A stretch of DNA of 64,000 bases from Bacillus sp. FJAT-27264 (GTDB lineage Bacteria; Bacillota; Bacilli; Paenibacillales; Paenibacillaceae), in NCBI RefSeq assembly GCF_001682855.1, contig NZ_MAQW01000012.1, forward strand, positions 1 through 64,000, read 5' to 3'. This document shows, piece by piece, positions 18,541 to 27,632 of the stretch. Positions within the stretch are counted from its first letter, which is position 1. Every line of letters begins with the position of its first letter. The notes beneath the pieces were generated by a model. It had not been told where the DNA came from. It was given only the letters and a program-made list of their open reading frames with translations, and did not search any database. The translations under genes were made by a program, and so were the position numbers.

Positions 18541-18732
18541 ATTAGCGGCATTTTTGTACCTTAAATCCTCTGCAGCTGAGCTTTAGTGGAGATTAAGTGC
18601 AATAATGTACCTTAAATATTCCAGAATACCCCGTACAGCCTGCTTTTTCGAAAAATAAGATACAATATTGCCTTTATTTACCTCATTCACTTAATTAAAA
18701 GGAAAATAAGGTACAAAAATGCCGTTAGTTGG
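18541..18732. repeat. Nested inverted-repeat element
   Basis: Outer arms AGCGGCATTTTTGTACCTTA (18544-18563) and its near-perfect inverse (18707-18726, 19 of 20 matching) enclose inner arms GCAATAATGTACCTTA (18599-18614) and the inverse of GCAATATTGTATCTTA (about 18656-18671). The whole can fold into one long hairpin or cruciform. No reading frame is inside. The remaining gap to 19038 shows no gene. Confidence 0.75.
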
Positions 18733-19038
18733 AGAGGTGCTCTCTCTTTTTCACTGTTAAGACGACTGGTAAAGGGGAATATGCCGCTTCTAATGGTTAA
18801 AATCTGTCGACAGAGGTTTGACCAGCGCCTTGGGTCATGCACTGCGCGCCGGAGGTGCACGTTCCGGTGATAGCTTTCCTATAGTAAGCTTATAGGTGAG
18901 CGCTTCGTGCCTACAGTTCCCAACTTCCCACTCATACTCGCTTTTTGTTAATTTATATTGTTCGGCTTATGTAATCCTTTAATTATAACAATTCCCCCTG
19001 TTCTAATGAACCATTTTTTATGTAGCGGCATCCTTTTA

Positions 19039-19093
19039 TTGACAAAATGTAATGTGGTGATTACAATCTATGCGTAACCACCTCATTACATTT
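19039..19093 (+). promoter_or_regulatory. Promoter with inverted-repeat operator for XRE regulator
   Basis: TTGACA (19039-19044), 17-base spacer, TACAAT (19062-19067). The spacer begins with AAATGTAATG, which is repeated inverted as CATTACATTT at 19084-19093, flanking the start site. This layout fits autoregulation. The predicted RNA start near 19074 rules out the ATG at 19070 as start codon. Confidence 0.7.
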
Positions 19094-19111
19094 AGAAAGG
19101 AACCCGTTACA

Positions 19112-19318
19112 TTGATCAAGAATCGTCTTAAAGTTTTGCGAGCTGAACGCGACTGGACACAAGCTGATTTGGCAGAACGTGTTGGGATTTCACGACAAGC
19201 AGTCATCTCCATTGAGAAGTATAAGTACACACCATCGTTAGAGTTGGCTTTCAACATTGCGAAGGCATTTAATGTATCCATTAATGAAGTATTTGTACCT
19301 GAGGAGGATGAAGAATAA
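19112..19318 (+). CDS. XRE family helix-turn-helix regulator (YozG/YgzD-like)
   Basis: A 68-residue DNA-binding protein that is one Cro/C1-type helix-turn-helix: LKVLRAERDWTQADLAERVG then SRQAVISIEKYKYTPSLELA and FNVSINEVF. It starts at TTG 19112 with AAAGGAA upstream; an upstream ATG at 19070 lies before the predicted RNA start. Its stop overlaps the next start (TAATG). Small XRE proteins of this kind are commonly paired with a small membrane protein, which is the case here. Confidence 0.85.
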   Translation: MIKNRLKVLRAERDWTQADLAERVGISRQAVISIEKYKYTPSLELAFNIAKAFNVSINEVFVPEEDEE

Positions 19319-19641
19319 TGAGTTATCAAATGGTACTGTTAGCAGTGGCGGTTGTATTAGGAATATGTGTTATCTTTCTTCAATGCTTTAAAGCTATAAA
19401 AGTAACTAAATACAAAAATGATGAACGCTGGCAACTCGTTCAGAATAAGGCGAGCCATGTGGCAATGCACTACAATAGTTTACTTGGTTTCTTAATTTGC
19501 ATTGGATTTGCTATTACATCATTTGTTGATACTCCATTTACAATATCTCTTAATTTAGCACTACAGTACTTGCTACTTGCATTTTTCTTTCGAGACACAA
19601 TAGAGTTAATTGCTCTACTTCATTTTGATAAAGTTTTATAA
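19318..19641 (+). CDS. Small membrane protein paired with XRE regulator (DUF2178-like)
   Basis: A 107-residue membrane protein with three hydrophobic helices: residues about 4-24, 55-72 and 78-100. A charged stretch after the first helix (KVTKYKNDERWQLVQNKA) resembles DUF2178-type proteins, which are usually cotranscribed with XRE regulators. It overlaps the regulator stop by one base. Function unknown. Confidence 0.7.
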   Translation: MSYQMVLLAVAVVLGICVIFLQCFKAIKVTKYKNDERWQLVQNKASHVAMHYNSLLGFLICIGFAITSFVDTPFTISLNLALQYLLLAFFFRDTIELIALLHFDKVL

Positions 19642-19647
19642 GACAGT

Positions 19648-19680
19648 GTCAGGTTGTCGAGAAAGTCTCGACAGCCTGAC
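19648..19680. terminator. Hairpin after XRE operon
   Basis: GTCAGG.TGTCGAGA / TCTCGACA.CCTGAC, a 14-pair stem with one mismatch and an AAG loop. There is no T tract, so it may be an RNA stabiliser or weak terminator. Confidence 0.45.
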
Positions 19681-19703
19681 ATGCGCCACGTTCGGCGTAA
19701 ATG

Positions 19704-20522
19704 CTAATGCGTTAGATCTTCAAGAAATGCATTCATCACCTGATAAAACCCGTTTAAGTCATCGGAATGGACGCCGTGTCCGCACTCTTCGAAAACAGCA
19801 AGTTTTGTGTTTGGCCTTCTTGCCTCCATCAGTTCCGCTTGGGGTAAGTCGAAAAAGTTGCTTTTTCTGCCATGAATCAGTAGAATAGGACAACTGGACG
19901 ATAGCCAGTCTTCCCGCCAATCCCCATTTACTTGCGCTATGGTAGTTTGCAGCCCTTCCAAGTCGGTGCGGAACCCCCAGCCCTGTTCATCCTCTAACAC
20001 ACTTTCTGAGAAATAATCGATCGCCCGAAGGCCAACGTTTATAAGCGAATCTCTCAATTCTTTTAAGGATGCTGATCGGTAAGGTAGTTTGTTCGCAAAA
20101 GAGAAGTCAGATTGAATCTCTGCACCGATATCTTCCACAATCACGGCCTTAACTAATTCGGGGTAACGGGCGGCGAACTGATAAGCATTTACCCCACCTA
20201 AGGAATGACCCAGGATCGATACCGGTTGCCCTCCAAGCTCCGTTTGAATCAGGTTCAGAACATCTGTTACATAATGATCCCTGGAGTATTCGTCCTGTAG
20301 AGCGTGCTCACTCCAACCATGACCGCGTTGATCTAAACAAATCACCCGCCAGTTACTGAATTTAGCACCTAATTCCGAGAATGTTCTAGCATTGGCCATA
20401 GCCCCATGGAGCATCAACAGTATTTGTTCACTTTCCCCGCCAAAGTCTAAGTAAGATAGCTGAAGATCCCCGGATTTAAAATATTTCCGCACTGCTGTAA
20501 TTCCATGATGAGCATCCGACAC
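19704..20522 (-). CDS. Alpha/beta hydrolase
   Basis: About 272 residues of the alpha/beta hydrolase fold. Oxyanion region LMLHGAMANART, nucleophile elbow GHSLGG (Ser), acid in LIHGRKSNFFD and catalytic His in ECGHGVHSDD are all in the expected order. The substrate is unknown; esterase, lipase or C-C hydrolase are possible. I chose the GTG at 20522 with AAGGGGAAA eight bases upstream; a TTG at 20543 extends the frame but lies on that site. Stands alone, with convergent XRE operon. Confidence 0.82.
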   Translation of the reverse strand: MSDAHHGITAVRKYFKSGDLQLSYLDFGGESEQILLMLHGAMANARTFSELGAKFSNWRVICLDQRGHGWSEHALQDEYSRDHYVTDVLNLIQTELGGQPVSILGHSLGGVNAYQFAARYPELVKAVIVEDIGAEIQSDFSFANKLPYRSASLKELRDSLINVGLRAIDYFSESVLEDEQGWGFRTDLEGLQTTIAQVNGDWREDWLSSSCPILLIHGRKSNFFDLPQAELMEARRPNTKLAVFEECGHGVHSDDLNGFYQVMNAFLEDLTH

Positions 20523-20612
20523 CTGTAATCTTTCCCCTTCCAAAATAGAATTCTAGTTGAACTTACAGGCTAAAGTATAACCATTAATAGTGACAAACCT
20601 TGTCATAGTCAA

Positions 20613-20648
20613 AAAAGAACGATCGCAATTCATCGCGATCGTTCTTTT
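20613..20648. terminator. Intrinsic terminator after FAD monooxygenase
   Basis: Perfect 14-base stem AAAAGAACGATCGC / GCGATCGTTCTTTT with an 8-base loop, directly after the monooxygenase stop. Confidence 0.9.
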
Positions 20649-20662
20649 AGTAAATATAGTAC

Positions 20663-22186
20663 TTACTCTGCTGCTGCGTGTTGGTAATTTGCGGCCAGCA
20701 TCTCCTTTAGACGGTCATCATATGCTGCCTCAAAGGAAGGAATGAGTTCATCTATCCGGGCTTGGAACTTCTGCGGATCTTCTTCTCCCAGTTCTGCTCT
20801 TAATTGCTGCTCTTCCACGGATCCATTATCATTCAACAGCAGGGTCAATAAATGAGCATTAAAGAACTCACGCGGCGGAAGAACTAATCCATTCATCATG
20901 AACAGGGTGAAAAAGAGTGCTCGATTCCCCTCTTCAAGAGCCAAGGCAGTAGCCTTTTTCGTATACAAATCAATATATTTCTGAGCAAAGGTAATGCCTT
21001 TCAAAGGCTGTGAATAGACATACTCGACACCTTTCCAACGTAAATCCGACACCGAGCTGAGCCACCATGCGGGTTCAAGGGCTTGCTGCATTCTGTTTAG
21101 CACAGAGAGTTCGAACTCCGGCTGAGGATTGCTAAGCTGCTCTTCCAGGCATGTAGCCAGAGTCTCCGCTTCAATCGAAGCTACGGTCATGCCTTGCCCA
21201 TAGATCGGATCGAAGCTGCATAAGGCATCTCCAAGCACTAACAACCCTGAGGGCCAGCTCTCCAGCTTCTCAAAATGCTGACGAACCGATTCCGCCAAAC
21301 GGTAGCCCCGTGGTCCTTGATACGGCTCTAATTGTTCGAGAGCCTCTGCGATCTCCAAAGGCACTAGCTGCTTGAGCTCCTCCTCAAATTCGGTAACGTT
21401 GGTTGAAGGGTAATGCTCCCCTCCTGTGCTGGCGATGGTTGCCCCCGCAATGTGATCTTCAATACGGTGCACCATGACGGCACTTACGCCCTCGCCTGCC
21501 TGAGTATCATAGAAGAAAGACTTCCAATTCTGATCAACGTGTGAAGGGATTTTATAATAACGGGTGCTGTAGCCTAGTGGAACCTTCAGAATTTCTGGTT
21601 CAGGAACTTGTTGTCCAAGGGCTTCAAGCCATTTGATCACTTTAGATGAACGTCCGGCTGCATCTACCACCAGATCCGCGGTCAATGATGATTCAGTTTT
21701 TAGCTCATCACGAGATTTTGTATAAATCCCTGTGACTGTCTGCAGGTCATCTGAAGTGACTAACCCCTTAACCTCTGTGTTTGCTAGAAAACGTACATTT
21801 GAAATCTCCCGAACACGCTGATACAGGACCCACTCCAGCAGCACTCTGCTACTCGAAGCATCTTTATCCGCGGGTTGGTTGACCAAGCTCCCATACTTAT
21901 TAACCGTTATCGTAGACTCGCCTTGGGTAGCTTGAGCGCCCAACTCTATTAAAGTATCTACATAGCCGGGGAAATAGCGTTCTAGAATGATTCTGCCACG
22001 AGGGAGCACACGGTGGGGATGGAACGACTGGGGTACTCCTGAACGACTCTCAGGTTCTGTGGGAAATTCGTCTCGTTCGACAATCAGGACTTCCTCATAA
22101 TAATCAGACAGAACACGCGCGGTCATTAAGCCAGCAATGCCTGCTCCGATGACCAGAGCTTTACCACATTCTAATTTTTGTCCCAT
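20663..22186 (-). CDS. FAD-dependent monooxygenase/oxidoreductase
   Basis: About 507 residues. N-terminal dinucleotide-binding GxGxxG (ALVIGAGIAGLMTARVLS), a second NAD(P)H/FAD motif DLVVDAAGRSSK at about 180, and LGDALCSFDPIYGQGMT, the ribityl-binding GD motif, at about 315 place it in the group A flavoprotein monooxygenase/geranylgeranyl-reductase-like superfamily. Enzymes of this type hydroxylate or reduce hydrophobic substrates, often in secondary metabolism or detoxification. AAAGGA lies nine bases before the ATG at 22186. It diverges from a TetR gene that likely represses it. Confidence 0.82.
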   Translation of the reverse strand: MGQKLECGKALVIGAGIAGLMTARVLSDYYEEVLIVERDEFPTEPESRSGVPQSFHPHRVLPRGRIILERYFPGYVDTLIELGAQATQGESTITVNKYGSLVNQPADKDASSSRVLLEWVLYQRVREISNVRFLANTEVKGLVTSDDLQTVTGIYTKSRDELKTESSLTADLVVDAAGRSSKVIKWLEALGQQVPEPEILKVPLGYSTRYYKIPSHVDQNWKSFFYDTQAGEGVSAVMVHRIEDHIAGATIASTGGEHYPSTNVTEFEEELKQLVPLEIAEALEQLEPYQGPRGYRLAESVRQHFEKLESWPSGLLVLGDALCSFDPIYGQGMTVASIEAETLATCLEEQLSNPQPEFELSVLNRMQQALEPAWWLSSVSDLRWKGVEYVYSQPLKGITFAQKYIDLYTKKATALALEEGNRALFFTLFMMNGLVLPPREFFNAHLLTLLLNDNGSVEEQQLRAELGEEDPQKFQARIDELIPSFEAAYDDRLKEMLAANYQHAAAE

Positions 22187-22232
22187 AATGTTCATTCCTT
22201 TCGCACCTGTAGGTTGGTTGTAAGGGCAACAT

Positions 22233-22262
22233 TTGTTACGACTAATGCGAGTATATTATAAT
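22233..22262 (+). promoter_or_regulatory. Promoter of tetR gene
   Basis: TTGTTA (22233-22238), 18-base spacer, TATAAT (22257-22262). Places the RNA start near 22269, so coding must begin downstream of the first in-frame ATGs. Confidence 0.6.
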
Positions 22263-22331
22263 TTGAATAATAGTGGAGTTCAAACGTATTCCCCGCCTGA
22301 TGGGCGAAAATGGACAAAAGAGGTGAAAGTG

Positions 22332-22943
22332 TTGCAAGCACAACGCGAGATCAATATACAAGTTCAACGCACCAGAGAATGGATATTAGAAGCCTTGCTG
22401 ATCCTCTTAGAGACCGTCCCTTATGAGAAGATCAAGATTGCCGCCATTACGAACAAAGCGGGTGTTGCAAGACAGACCTTTTACAGGAATTATAAGAGCA
22501 AGGATGACATCATTGAGACGTATCTCGAGACGTTCTTCAATGAATTCATTATGGATATCAAGAAGATAGACTGTGAGAATAATGAGGATGCTATCCCACG
22601 GCTTTTGTTCGAGCGATTGGAGCGGGAGAGCCAAATCACGACGAGACTGATGAAGGCCAATATTGAACATTTATGGATGAAGCATTTCGATCGTTTGGAA
22701 CGCGCCTACAGTGATGAGCTGTGCGGAGATGAGAAGGAATTCAGTAAACAGCTCTATTATCGATATTCGGTGAAATACCAATTGAGCGGAGCATTCGGGA
22801 TCATGATTGATTGGCTAATGAACGGCATGCCGCTTTCTGCTGTAGAGATGGGAACGATCATCACTGAACTTTCCAAATCTTTTAGACAGACGGAACAATA
22901 TGCACCAGATTTACTGCAACGGATTGAAACGCTTGAATGTTAA
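22332..22943 (+). CDS. TetR/AcrR family transcriptional regulator
   Basis: About 203 residues. The helix-turn-helix is seen in KIKIAAITNKAGVARQTFYRNYKSKDDII, here residues about 35-63; the C-terminal part is the helical TetR sensor domain. I chose TTG 22332, six bases after AGAGGTG; longer frames start before the predicted promoter's RNA start. It is divergent from the FAD monooxygenase and is its likely regulator. Confidence 0.8.
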   Translation: MQAQREINIQVQRTREWILEALLILLETVPYEKIKIAAITNKAGVARQTFYRNYKSKDDIIETYLETFFNEFIMDIKKIDCENNEDAIPRLLFERLERESQITTRLMKANIEHLWMKHFDRLERAYSDELCGDEKEFSKQLYYRYSVKYQLSGAFGIMIDWLMNGMPLSAVEMGTIITELSKSFRQTEQYAPDLLQRIETLEC

Positions 22944-22983
22944 AGTTGAATCCTATTAGATATATGTATCCTTCCACACTAGG

Positions 22984-23017
22984 AAGACCCTAGGCCGTTA
23001 ATTCAGCAGAGGGTCTT
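22984..23017 (+). terminator. Hairpin after tetR gene
   Basis: AAGACCCT / AGGGTCTT 8-base stem with an 18-base loop. The following 23020-23510 holds a perfect hairpin CTGAGCCG-TCCT-CGGCTCAG (23078-23097) and an uncertain minus-strand frame, but no gene I can support. Confidence 0.55.
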
Positions 23018-23517
23018 GTCCATCATATGGTTATGATATTACCTGTGTAGTTATTTCTTGAAAAATAACGTCGGTTTCTGAGCCGTCCTCGGCTCAGGGG
23101 CTGAAGGCTTGGACGAAGAGTCCGAGTCACCCAGACGATCATTACGAAGAGGAAGAGAACTGTGATAAAGGGGAAGAGGATTGCAGTGGAGAGTTCTACG
23201 GGCTGGAAGATTATTGCGAGGAGTAAATCACCCCGTCGTTTTGTAAGGATGTGATTGGATGAGGTGAAGTCACTCCATGCTATGTATACCATCTAAACAA
23301 AAAACTTAACTTAAGGAGAAATGTTTGTCATTGCCATCCATACCGAATATAACGCCAACGATTAGTGTGACAAGTCAAGATGCTTATAATCTGCTGCTCA
23401 TATTCATCGCCTTTTTGACAATTTCCACTCCTCCGTCATCCCTCCCAACCCAGCTTGCCCGCCCGATAATACGATGATCCACTCGCCTTATCGCTGAAAG
23501 CTTTAACTTATTCGGAG

Positions 23518-23553
23518 AAGAACCCACTTCGGGAATAACCGAGGTGGGTTCTT
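23518..23553. terminator. Bidirectional terminator
   Basis: AAGAACCCAC.TCGG / CCGA.GTGGGTTCTT with GAATAA loop, downstream of the minus-strand serine hydrolase gene. Confidence 0.8.
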
Positions 23554-23630
23554 CTATACTACAGCGCATAATCCATTTCTCTCATTCCTAAAGGCCATAG
23601 AGATCTTGAAATATACCCAACGTTTAGTTT

Positions 23631-24947
23631 CTATAACTGCAACCTTCTAGAAATCGACTCACTATCAGGCAATATTGCGGTAGCACACATCAGAATACGT
23701 AAAGCGTCTTCTTCGTGGCCATTCCACGTTAATGCTTCGGCAATTCGCAAAAATTCAAAATCCGCTAAATAATACTGATCAGGTTCCATGGTATTGAGTT
23801 GGTGATACTCTTCCATCGCCTTCTCCACTCCATGTGATACAACCAACTCTGCCACTTTGTTTGCCATTGATTTCTTTATTTGCTGAATGTTCGAGCCAAG
23901 CATTAAATCAAGTATATGAAAGGTTACACTACCAAGCCAGATATAGTCGCAATTAGTCATCACAGTAATGGCAATGTTCTCATCAGGAAGTAGAATCAGA
24001 TCACTTAGAAAACCAGTATCCCATCCGGAATGTGAAAGGATTCGGCGCCCCTTATATTCTCCCAAAAACCACCCCAGACCGATTTGCGCCTTCTCTTGCC
24101 CATATCCGGTTGCTGCATGAGGCTTCCACATCTCATCATAGCTGCCTACTTGCAAGGAATGATACCCATTCTTTGCAAATCCCTGATTAAGATGCATCAG
24201 CATATATTGGCACATATCTTCAATATTGGTATATAGTGTAGAGCTAGGCGCATGCGCTCTGTTGTAAGGAAAAACATCGCTGACATAGCCGCCGTACCCA
24301 GCTGAAGTTCTGAGCACATGAGGTGCAGCAAGATGAGCTTCCACCTCCTGCTTCAAAAAGGAACTGGACTGCATCCCTACGGGTTCAAGAATATATTTTT
24401 TCATATACTGCTCGAAGCTCATTCCGCTAACCTTTGCTATCAAGTCGCCCAAAATCTCGTAGCCTATATTACTATAAGCGAAATTAAGACCTGGTTCGCT
24501 CAGTAGCTTGTGACAGCGGATACTCTTAACGTATCTTTCAAGACTTTGCTCGTCGTACTCAGGCCGGTCCCACGCATAATCTTCCTCGTCCGGCATGCCA
24601 GAGGTATGATTCAGAAGCTGCCTAACTGTGATATATGGATGCCGATCATCCTCCATCTTAAAGTAAGAGAGATATTTCGAAATCGGTGAATCCAGATCTA
24701 CTTGCCCACGCTCAACCAATTGCATAATGGCTGTAACAACGAATGTTTTGGAGACGGAAGCTTGGTGGAACAAAGTGCTGGTAACCGCAGGATCACCAGT
24801 CGATAAATTGGCTGTTCCATATTCTCCAGTAAAGAAAATATGATTGTCCTTCACGATTCCAACGGCCAATGCCGGAATGTAGCCATTTTGGGCAAAATCA
24901 CTCAACATTGCGTGCAATGGACTCCCATTTTCCCGATAGTTGTACAT
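23631..24947 (-). CDS. Serine hydrolase of the beta-lactamase (class C/DD-peptidase) family
   Basis: A 438-residue protein with the serine beta-lactamase fold. The SxxK motif is S64-V-S-K67, the YxN motif is in NFAYSNIGYE, and the third motif is HSGWDTG. There is no signal peptide, so unlike true beta-lactamases it probably works in the cytoplasm as an esterase or peptidase. A C-terminal helical extension (about 80 residues after TNCDYIW) follows the catalytic domain. The start ATG 24947 has GGGAGG five bases upstream; the open frame extends to 24971 without support. Single gene. Confidence 0.85.
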   Translation of the reverse strand: MYNYRENGSPLHAMLSDFAQNGYIPALAVGIVKDNHIFFTGEYGTANLSTGDPAVTSTLFHQASVSKTFVVTAIMQLVERGQVDLDSPISKYLSYFKMEDDRHPYITVRQLLNHTSGMPDEEDYAWDRPEYDEQSLERYVKSIRCHKLLSEPGLNFAYSNIGYEILGDLIAKVSGMSFEQYMKKYILEPVGMQSSSFLKQEVEAHLAAPHVLRTSAGYGGYVSDVFPYNRAHAPSSTLYTNIEDMCQYMLMHLNQGFAKNGYHSLQVGSYDEMWKPHAATGYGQEKAQIGLGWFLGEYKGRRILSHSGWDTGFLSDLILLPDENIAITVMTNCDYIWLGSVTFHILDLMLGSNIQQIKKSMANKVAELVVSHGVEKAMEEYHQLNTMEPDQYYLADFEFLRIAEALTWNGHEEDALRILMCATAILPDSESISRRLQL

Positions 24948-25108
24948 TGTGTCCTCCCAAAGATACAGCATTTGATTTTTATGAATTCACCGTATCATTT
25001 GCTAGGTTTACATGATATAGAAAAAATGGTTTGAACTAAAGTGTCCCCTAGGTTTAATGTTGTTTTGGTCGAATGAGATTGATTTCACCCTTAATAGTGC
25101 AACAAAAA

Positions 25109-25145
25109 ATCCCAACCTCTCATTTAATTATGAGAAATTGGGATT
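25109..25145. terminator. Terminator of yfmT-yfmS-like operon
   Basis: AATCCCAA.CTCTCAT / ATGAGA..TTGGGATT stem with A and T runs on both sides. Confidence 0.8.
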
Positions 25146-25163
25146 CTTATATTTAATGCCTTA

Positions 25164-26030
25164 TTACCCGTTATCTTTGGAGAAAAGCGATTCTTCCGCT
25201 ACCTGCGCTAATTCCTCTGCTTTCGCACTGATCTCCTGGATTGTTGCTGTGAATTCCTGAATCGCCCCTGACTGACCATCGGCTAGCTTGTGAATATCAG
25301 TGAACGTATTATTTAAGCGTAGTAAAAGTTCCTGGATATTATTGGTAATACCATTGATCTGGTCCACGTTCTCCTTCGAGCTTGTCGCCAGCTTCCGAAT
25401 CTCATCTGCAACAACGGAGAAGCCTCTTCCCACTTCCCCTGCTCGTGCCGCTTCAATGGCAGCATTAAGACCCAGCATGTTGCTCTGATCCGAAATCTCC
25501 TTCACAACAGTCGAAATTTTACCGATCTGCTGCGCACTTATGCTAACGTCCTTCACTTGAGTGGTAACGTCAGTCACCCGGTCGGTTAGATGAGTTACAG
25601 CTTCGCTGATCTCTTCAATAGAGGCAGTGGTCTGTTCGACAATTGCCGAGAAACTCTCGGCCATCTCAAACAGCTTATTCGCTTTCTCAAGACTTGTCCC
25701 CATACCTACACCACCGATAACTCTGCCCTGTTCATCATGCAGCGGGATCGCGTGTGCAGCAAGTGGAAATCCGAACAACTCTTTGGGAACGACAGCAGAC
25801 AAAGACTTATTAGCCTTGATTGCATTTGTTACAATATCCCCTTCCCGAAGCGGGTCCCCGGGGGTGACATTCAGAGAGAAGGTTTTGCCTGGAATGTTGA
25901 TGATCAGCTTCTCGGTGTCATAAATGCCAATGGTTATGTCGTCATTAGTAAGACTATTCAGCAGTGGGGCTACTTTTACAAAAGATCTGATCAACTCATG
26001 CTGTGATTGCTCTTCAGTTACTGTGCGCAT
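25164..26030 (-). CDS. yfmS: Soluble methyl-accepting chemotaxis protein (YfmS-like)
   Basis: A 288-residue cytoplasmic chemoreceptor without membrane segments. Residues about 1-115 form a sensor domain that ends [12 protein letters not shown]; the rest is the coiled-coil signalling domain with the hairpin tip [19 protein letters not shown] and [15 protein letters not shown], which contacts CheA/CheW. B. subtilis YfmS has the same size, no membrane helix, and is adjacent to the aldehyde dehydrogenase yfmT, the same neighbour as here (17 bases upstream, same operon). The ligand is unknown. Confidence 0.87.
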   Translation of the reverse strand: MRTVTEEQSQHELIRSFVKVAPLLNSLTNDDITIGIYDTEKLIINIPGKTFSLNVTPGDPLREGDIVTNAIKANKSLSAVVPKELFGFPLAAHAIPLHDEQGRVIGGVGMGTSLEKANKLFEMAESFSAIVEQTTASIEEISEAVTHLTDRVTDVTTQVKDVSISAQQIGKISTVVKEISDQSNMLGLNAAIEAARAGEVGRGFSVVADEIRKLATSSKENVDQINGITNNIQELLLRLNNTFTDIHKLADGQSGAIQEFTATIQEISAKAEELAQVAEESLFSKDNG

Positions 26031-26047
26031 ACGTTATCCTCCAGTTC

Positions 26048-27502
26048 TTAGTACGGGAATGTCCTTTGTCCATAATTAACGGAAATCCATTTCAACGTAG
26101 TGAATTCATCCAAGCTCCATTCCCCGTTCAACCGGCCCAGGCCAGACTGCTTCTCTCCGCCAAAAGCTACAATGGGCTCGTCGTTAATTGTGACATCGTT
26201 CACATGGATCATACCTGTATGGACCTTCTTCGCCATCTCTACACCACGCTCCAGATTGGAGGTGTGAATGGCCCCGCTAAGCCCAAAACGTGTATCGTTG
26301 GCAATGTTAATAGCTTCTTCTTCCGTCTCGAATGGAATGATGCATAGAACCGGGCCGAATAGTTCCTCTTGGGCTACATCCATATCCGGTGTGACATTGG
26401 CGAGGACTGTAGGTTCCACCAGTCTACCGGTAATTTTACCATGCACCAGCGGAACCGCTCCCTGCTCAATCCCCCTATTAATTAGCTTCTGCAGCGTATC
26501 TGCCTGACGGTCGTTGATAACAGGTCCAATAATGGTCCCCGGCTCGCTCGGATCACCTGTTGTCAGCGTAGAGACCTTAGCACTGAATTTGTCGACAAAA
26601 TCCTGATAGATGTTCTTATGTACTAGAATACGGTTGGCCGACATGCAGATCTGGCCTTGGTGCGTGAATCTGCTGAAAGTCGCCGCTTGTACCGCATAGT
26701 CGATATCCGCATCCTCCAGAACTATGAACGCGCTATTTCCTCCGAGCTCCAGCAGCGGTTTTTTGAAGTTCTTGACGGCCAGTTGGCCAATATAGCTTCC
26801 GACCTTTGTCGAGCCAGTGAAAGAAATGATTCTTGGAATGGGGTGCTCAACGAACGCATCGCCAATCTCGTTAATGTCTGTGACTACAACATTCAATAGG
26901 CCTTTCGGTATACCCGCCTCTTCGAAAATCTTACCAATCAGCGTTCCACCTGTAATAGGCGAATCCTCATGCGGCTTTAGCACTACGCCATTTCCGGCGC
27001 CCAGCGCTGGAGCAACTGACTTCATCGACAAGAAGAACGGGAAGTTAAATGGACTGATCACTCCAACTACGCCAGCCGGGATGCGGTACAGGCGATTCTC
27101 TTTACCGTCTTCTGTAGAAGGTAAGATCTTACCTTCCATTCGAAGTGGGAACGTCGCCGCTTCCTTCACCATATTTTTCACAAGTCCGATTTCAAAAGCA
27201 GCTTTCAGTCGTGTTCCGCCCAGCTCCTGTACGATAATGGACGAAATTTCTTCTTCATTCGCTTCAATATATTTAACCGCATTTTCAAGGATATCACGTT
27301 TATGATACGGATTAACCTTGTCCCATTCGAGCTTAGCTTTATAGGCAGCTTGATAAGCATCATCAATGTCTGCCACGCTCGCGATTTGAAAATCACTAAT
27401 TACCTCATCATTATATGGATTGATATCGGCCAGCATTTTACCGCTCTTGCCATCTCTCCATTCCCCAGCAATAAATTGTTTTCCTAACGTTGCGTAGTTC
27501 AA
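26048..27502 (-). CDS. yfmT: Aldehyde dehydrogenase (YfmT-like, aromatic aldehyde type)
   Basis: A 484-residue NAD(P)-dependent aldehyde dehydrogenase. Visible are the cofactor-binding SPFNFPF and FTGSTKVG, the general base in LELGGNS (Glu) and the catalytic cysteine in HQGQICMSANR. It resembles B. subtilis YfmT, reported as vanillin/benzaldehyde dehydrogenase, and has the same chemoreceptor neighbour. I chose the TTG at 27502, which has GGAGGG six bases upstream; the longer frame from 27532 passes over this site. Oxidises an aldehyde to acid; exact substrate inferred. Confidence 0.88.
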   Translation of the reverse strand: MNYATLGKQFIAGEWRDGKSGKMLADINPYNDEVISDFQIASVADIDDAYQAAYKAKLEWDKVNPYHKRDILENAVKYIEANEEEISSIIVQELGGTRLKAAFEIGLVKNMVKEAATFPLRMEGKILPSTEDGKENRLYRIPAGVVGVISPFNFPFFLSMKSVAPALGAGNGVVLKPHEDSPITGGTLIGKIFEEAGIPKGLLNVVVTDINEIGDAFVEHPIPRIISFTGSTKVGSYIGQLAVKNFKKPLLELGGNSAFIVLEDADIDYAVQAATFSRFTHQGQICMSANRILVHKNIYQDFVDKFSAKVSTLTTGDPSEPGTIIGPVINDRQADTLQKLINRGIEQGAVPLVHGKITGRLVEPTVLANVTPDMDVAQEELFGPVLCIIPFETEEEAINIANDTRFGLSGAIHTSNLERGVEMAKKVHTGMIHVNDVTINDEPIVAFGGEKQSGLGRLNGEWSLDEFTTLKWISVNYGQRTFPY

Positions 27503-27592
27503 TAGTATCCCTCCAGCGTGTTGATTTGGCAATTAATAACTACAAACTTATTTATCGACAGAATACCGATAATTTGTTTGGTTTTACTGCAT

Positions 27593-27622
27593 TAAAAAGA
27601 CGGGTGATCTTTGATCCCCGCC
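27593..27622 (-). terminator. Terminator downstream of broken kinase-like gene
   Basis: GGCGGGGATC-AAA-GATCACCCGTC stem on the minus strand followed by TTTTT. Confidence 0.75.
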
Positions 27623-27632
27623 TGCACTTGAT

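Noticed and set aside
23023..23292. Minus-strand frame of 89 codons with one strong hydrophobic stretch
   Set aside because: No ribosome site before the ATG or other start, it runs across a perfect hairpin, and an acidic frame on the other strand is equally plausible; not enough to call a gene.
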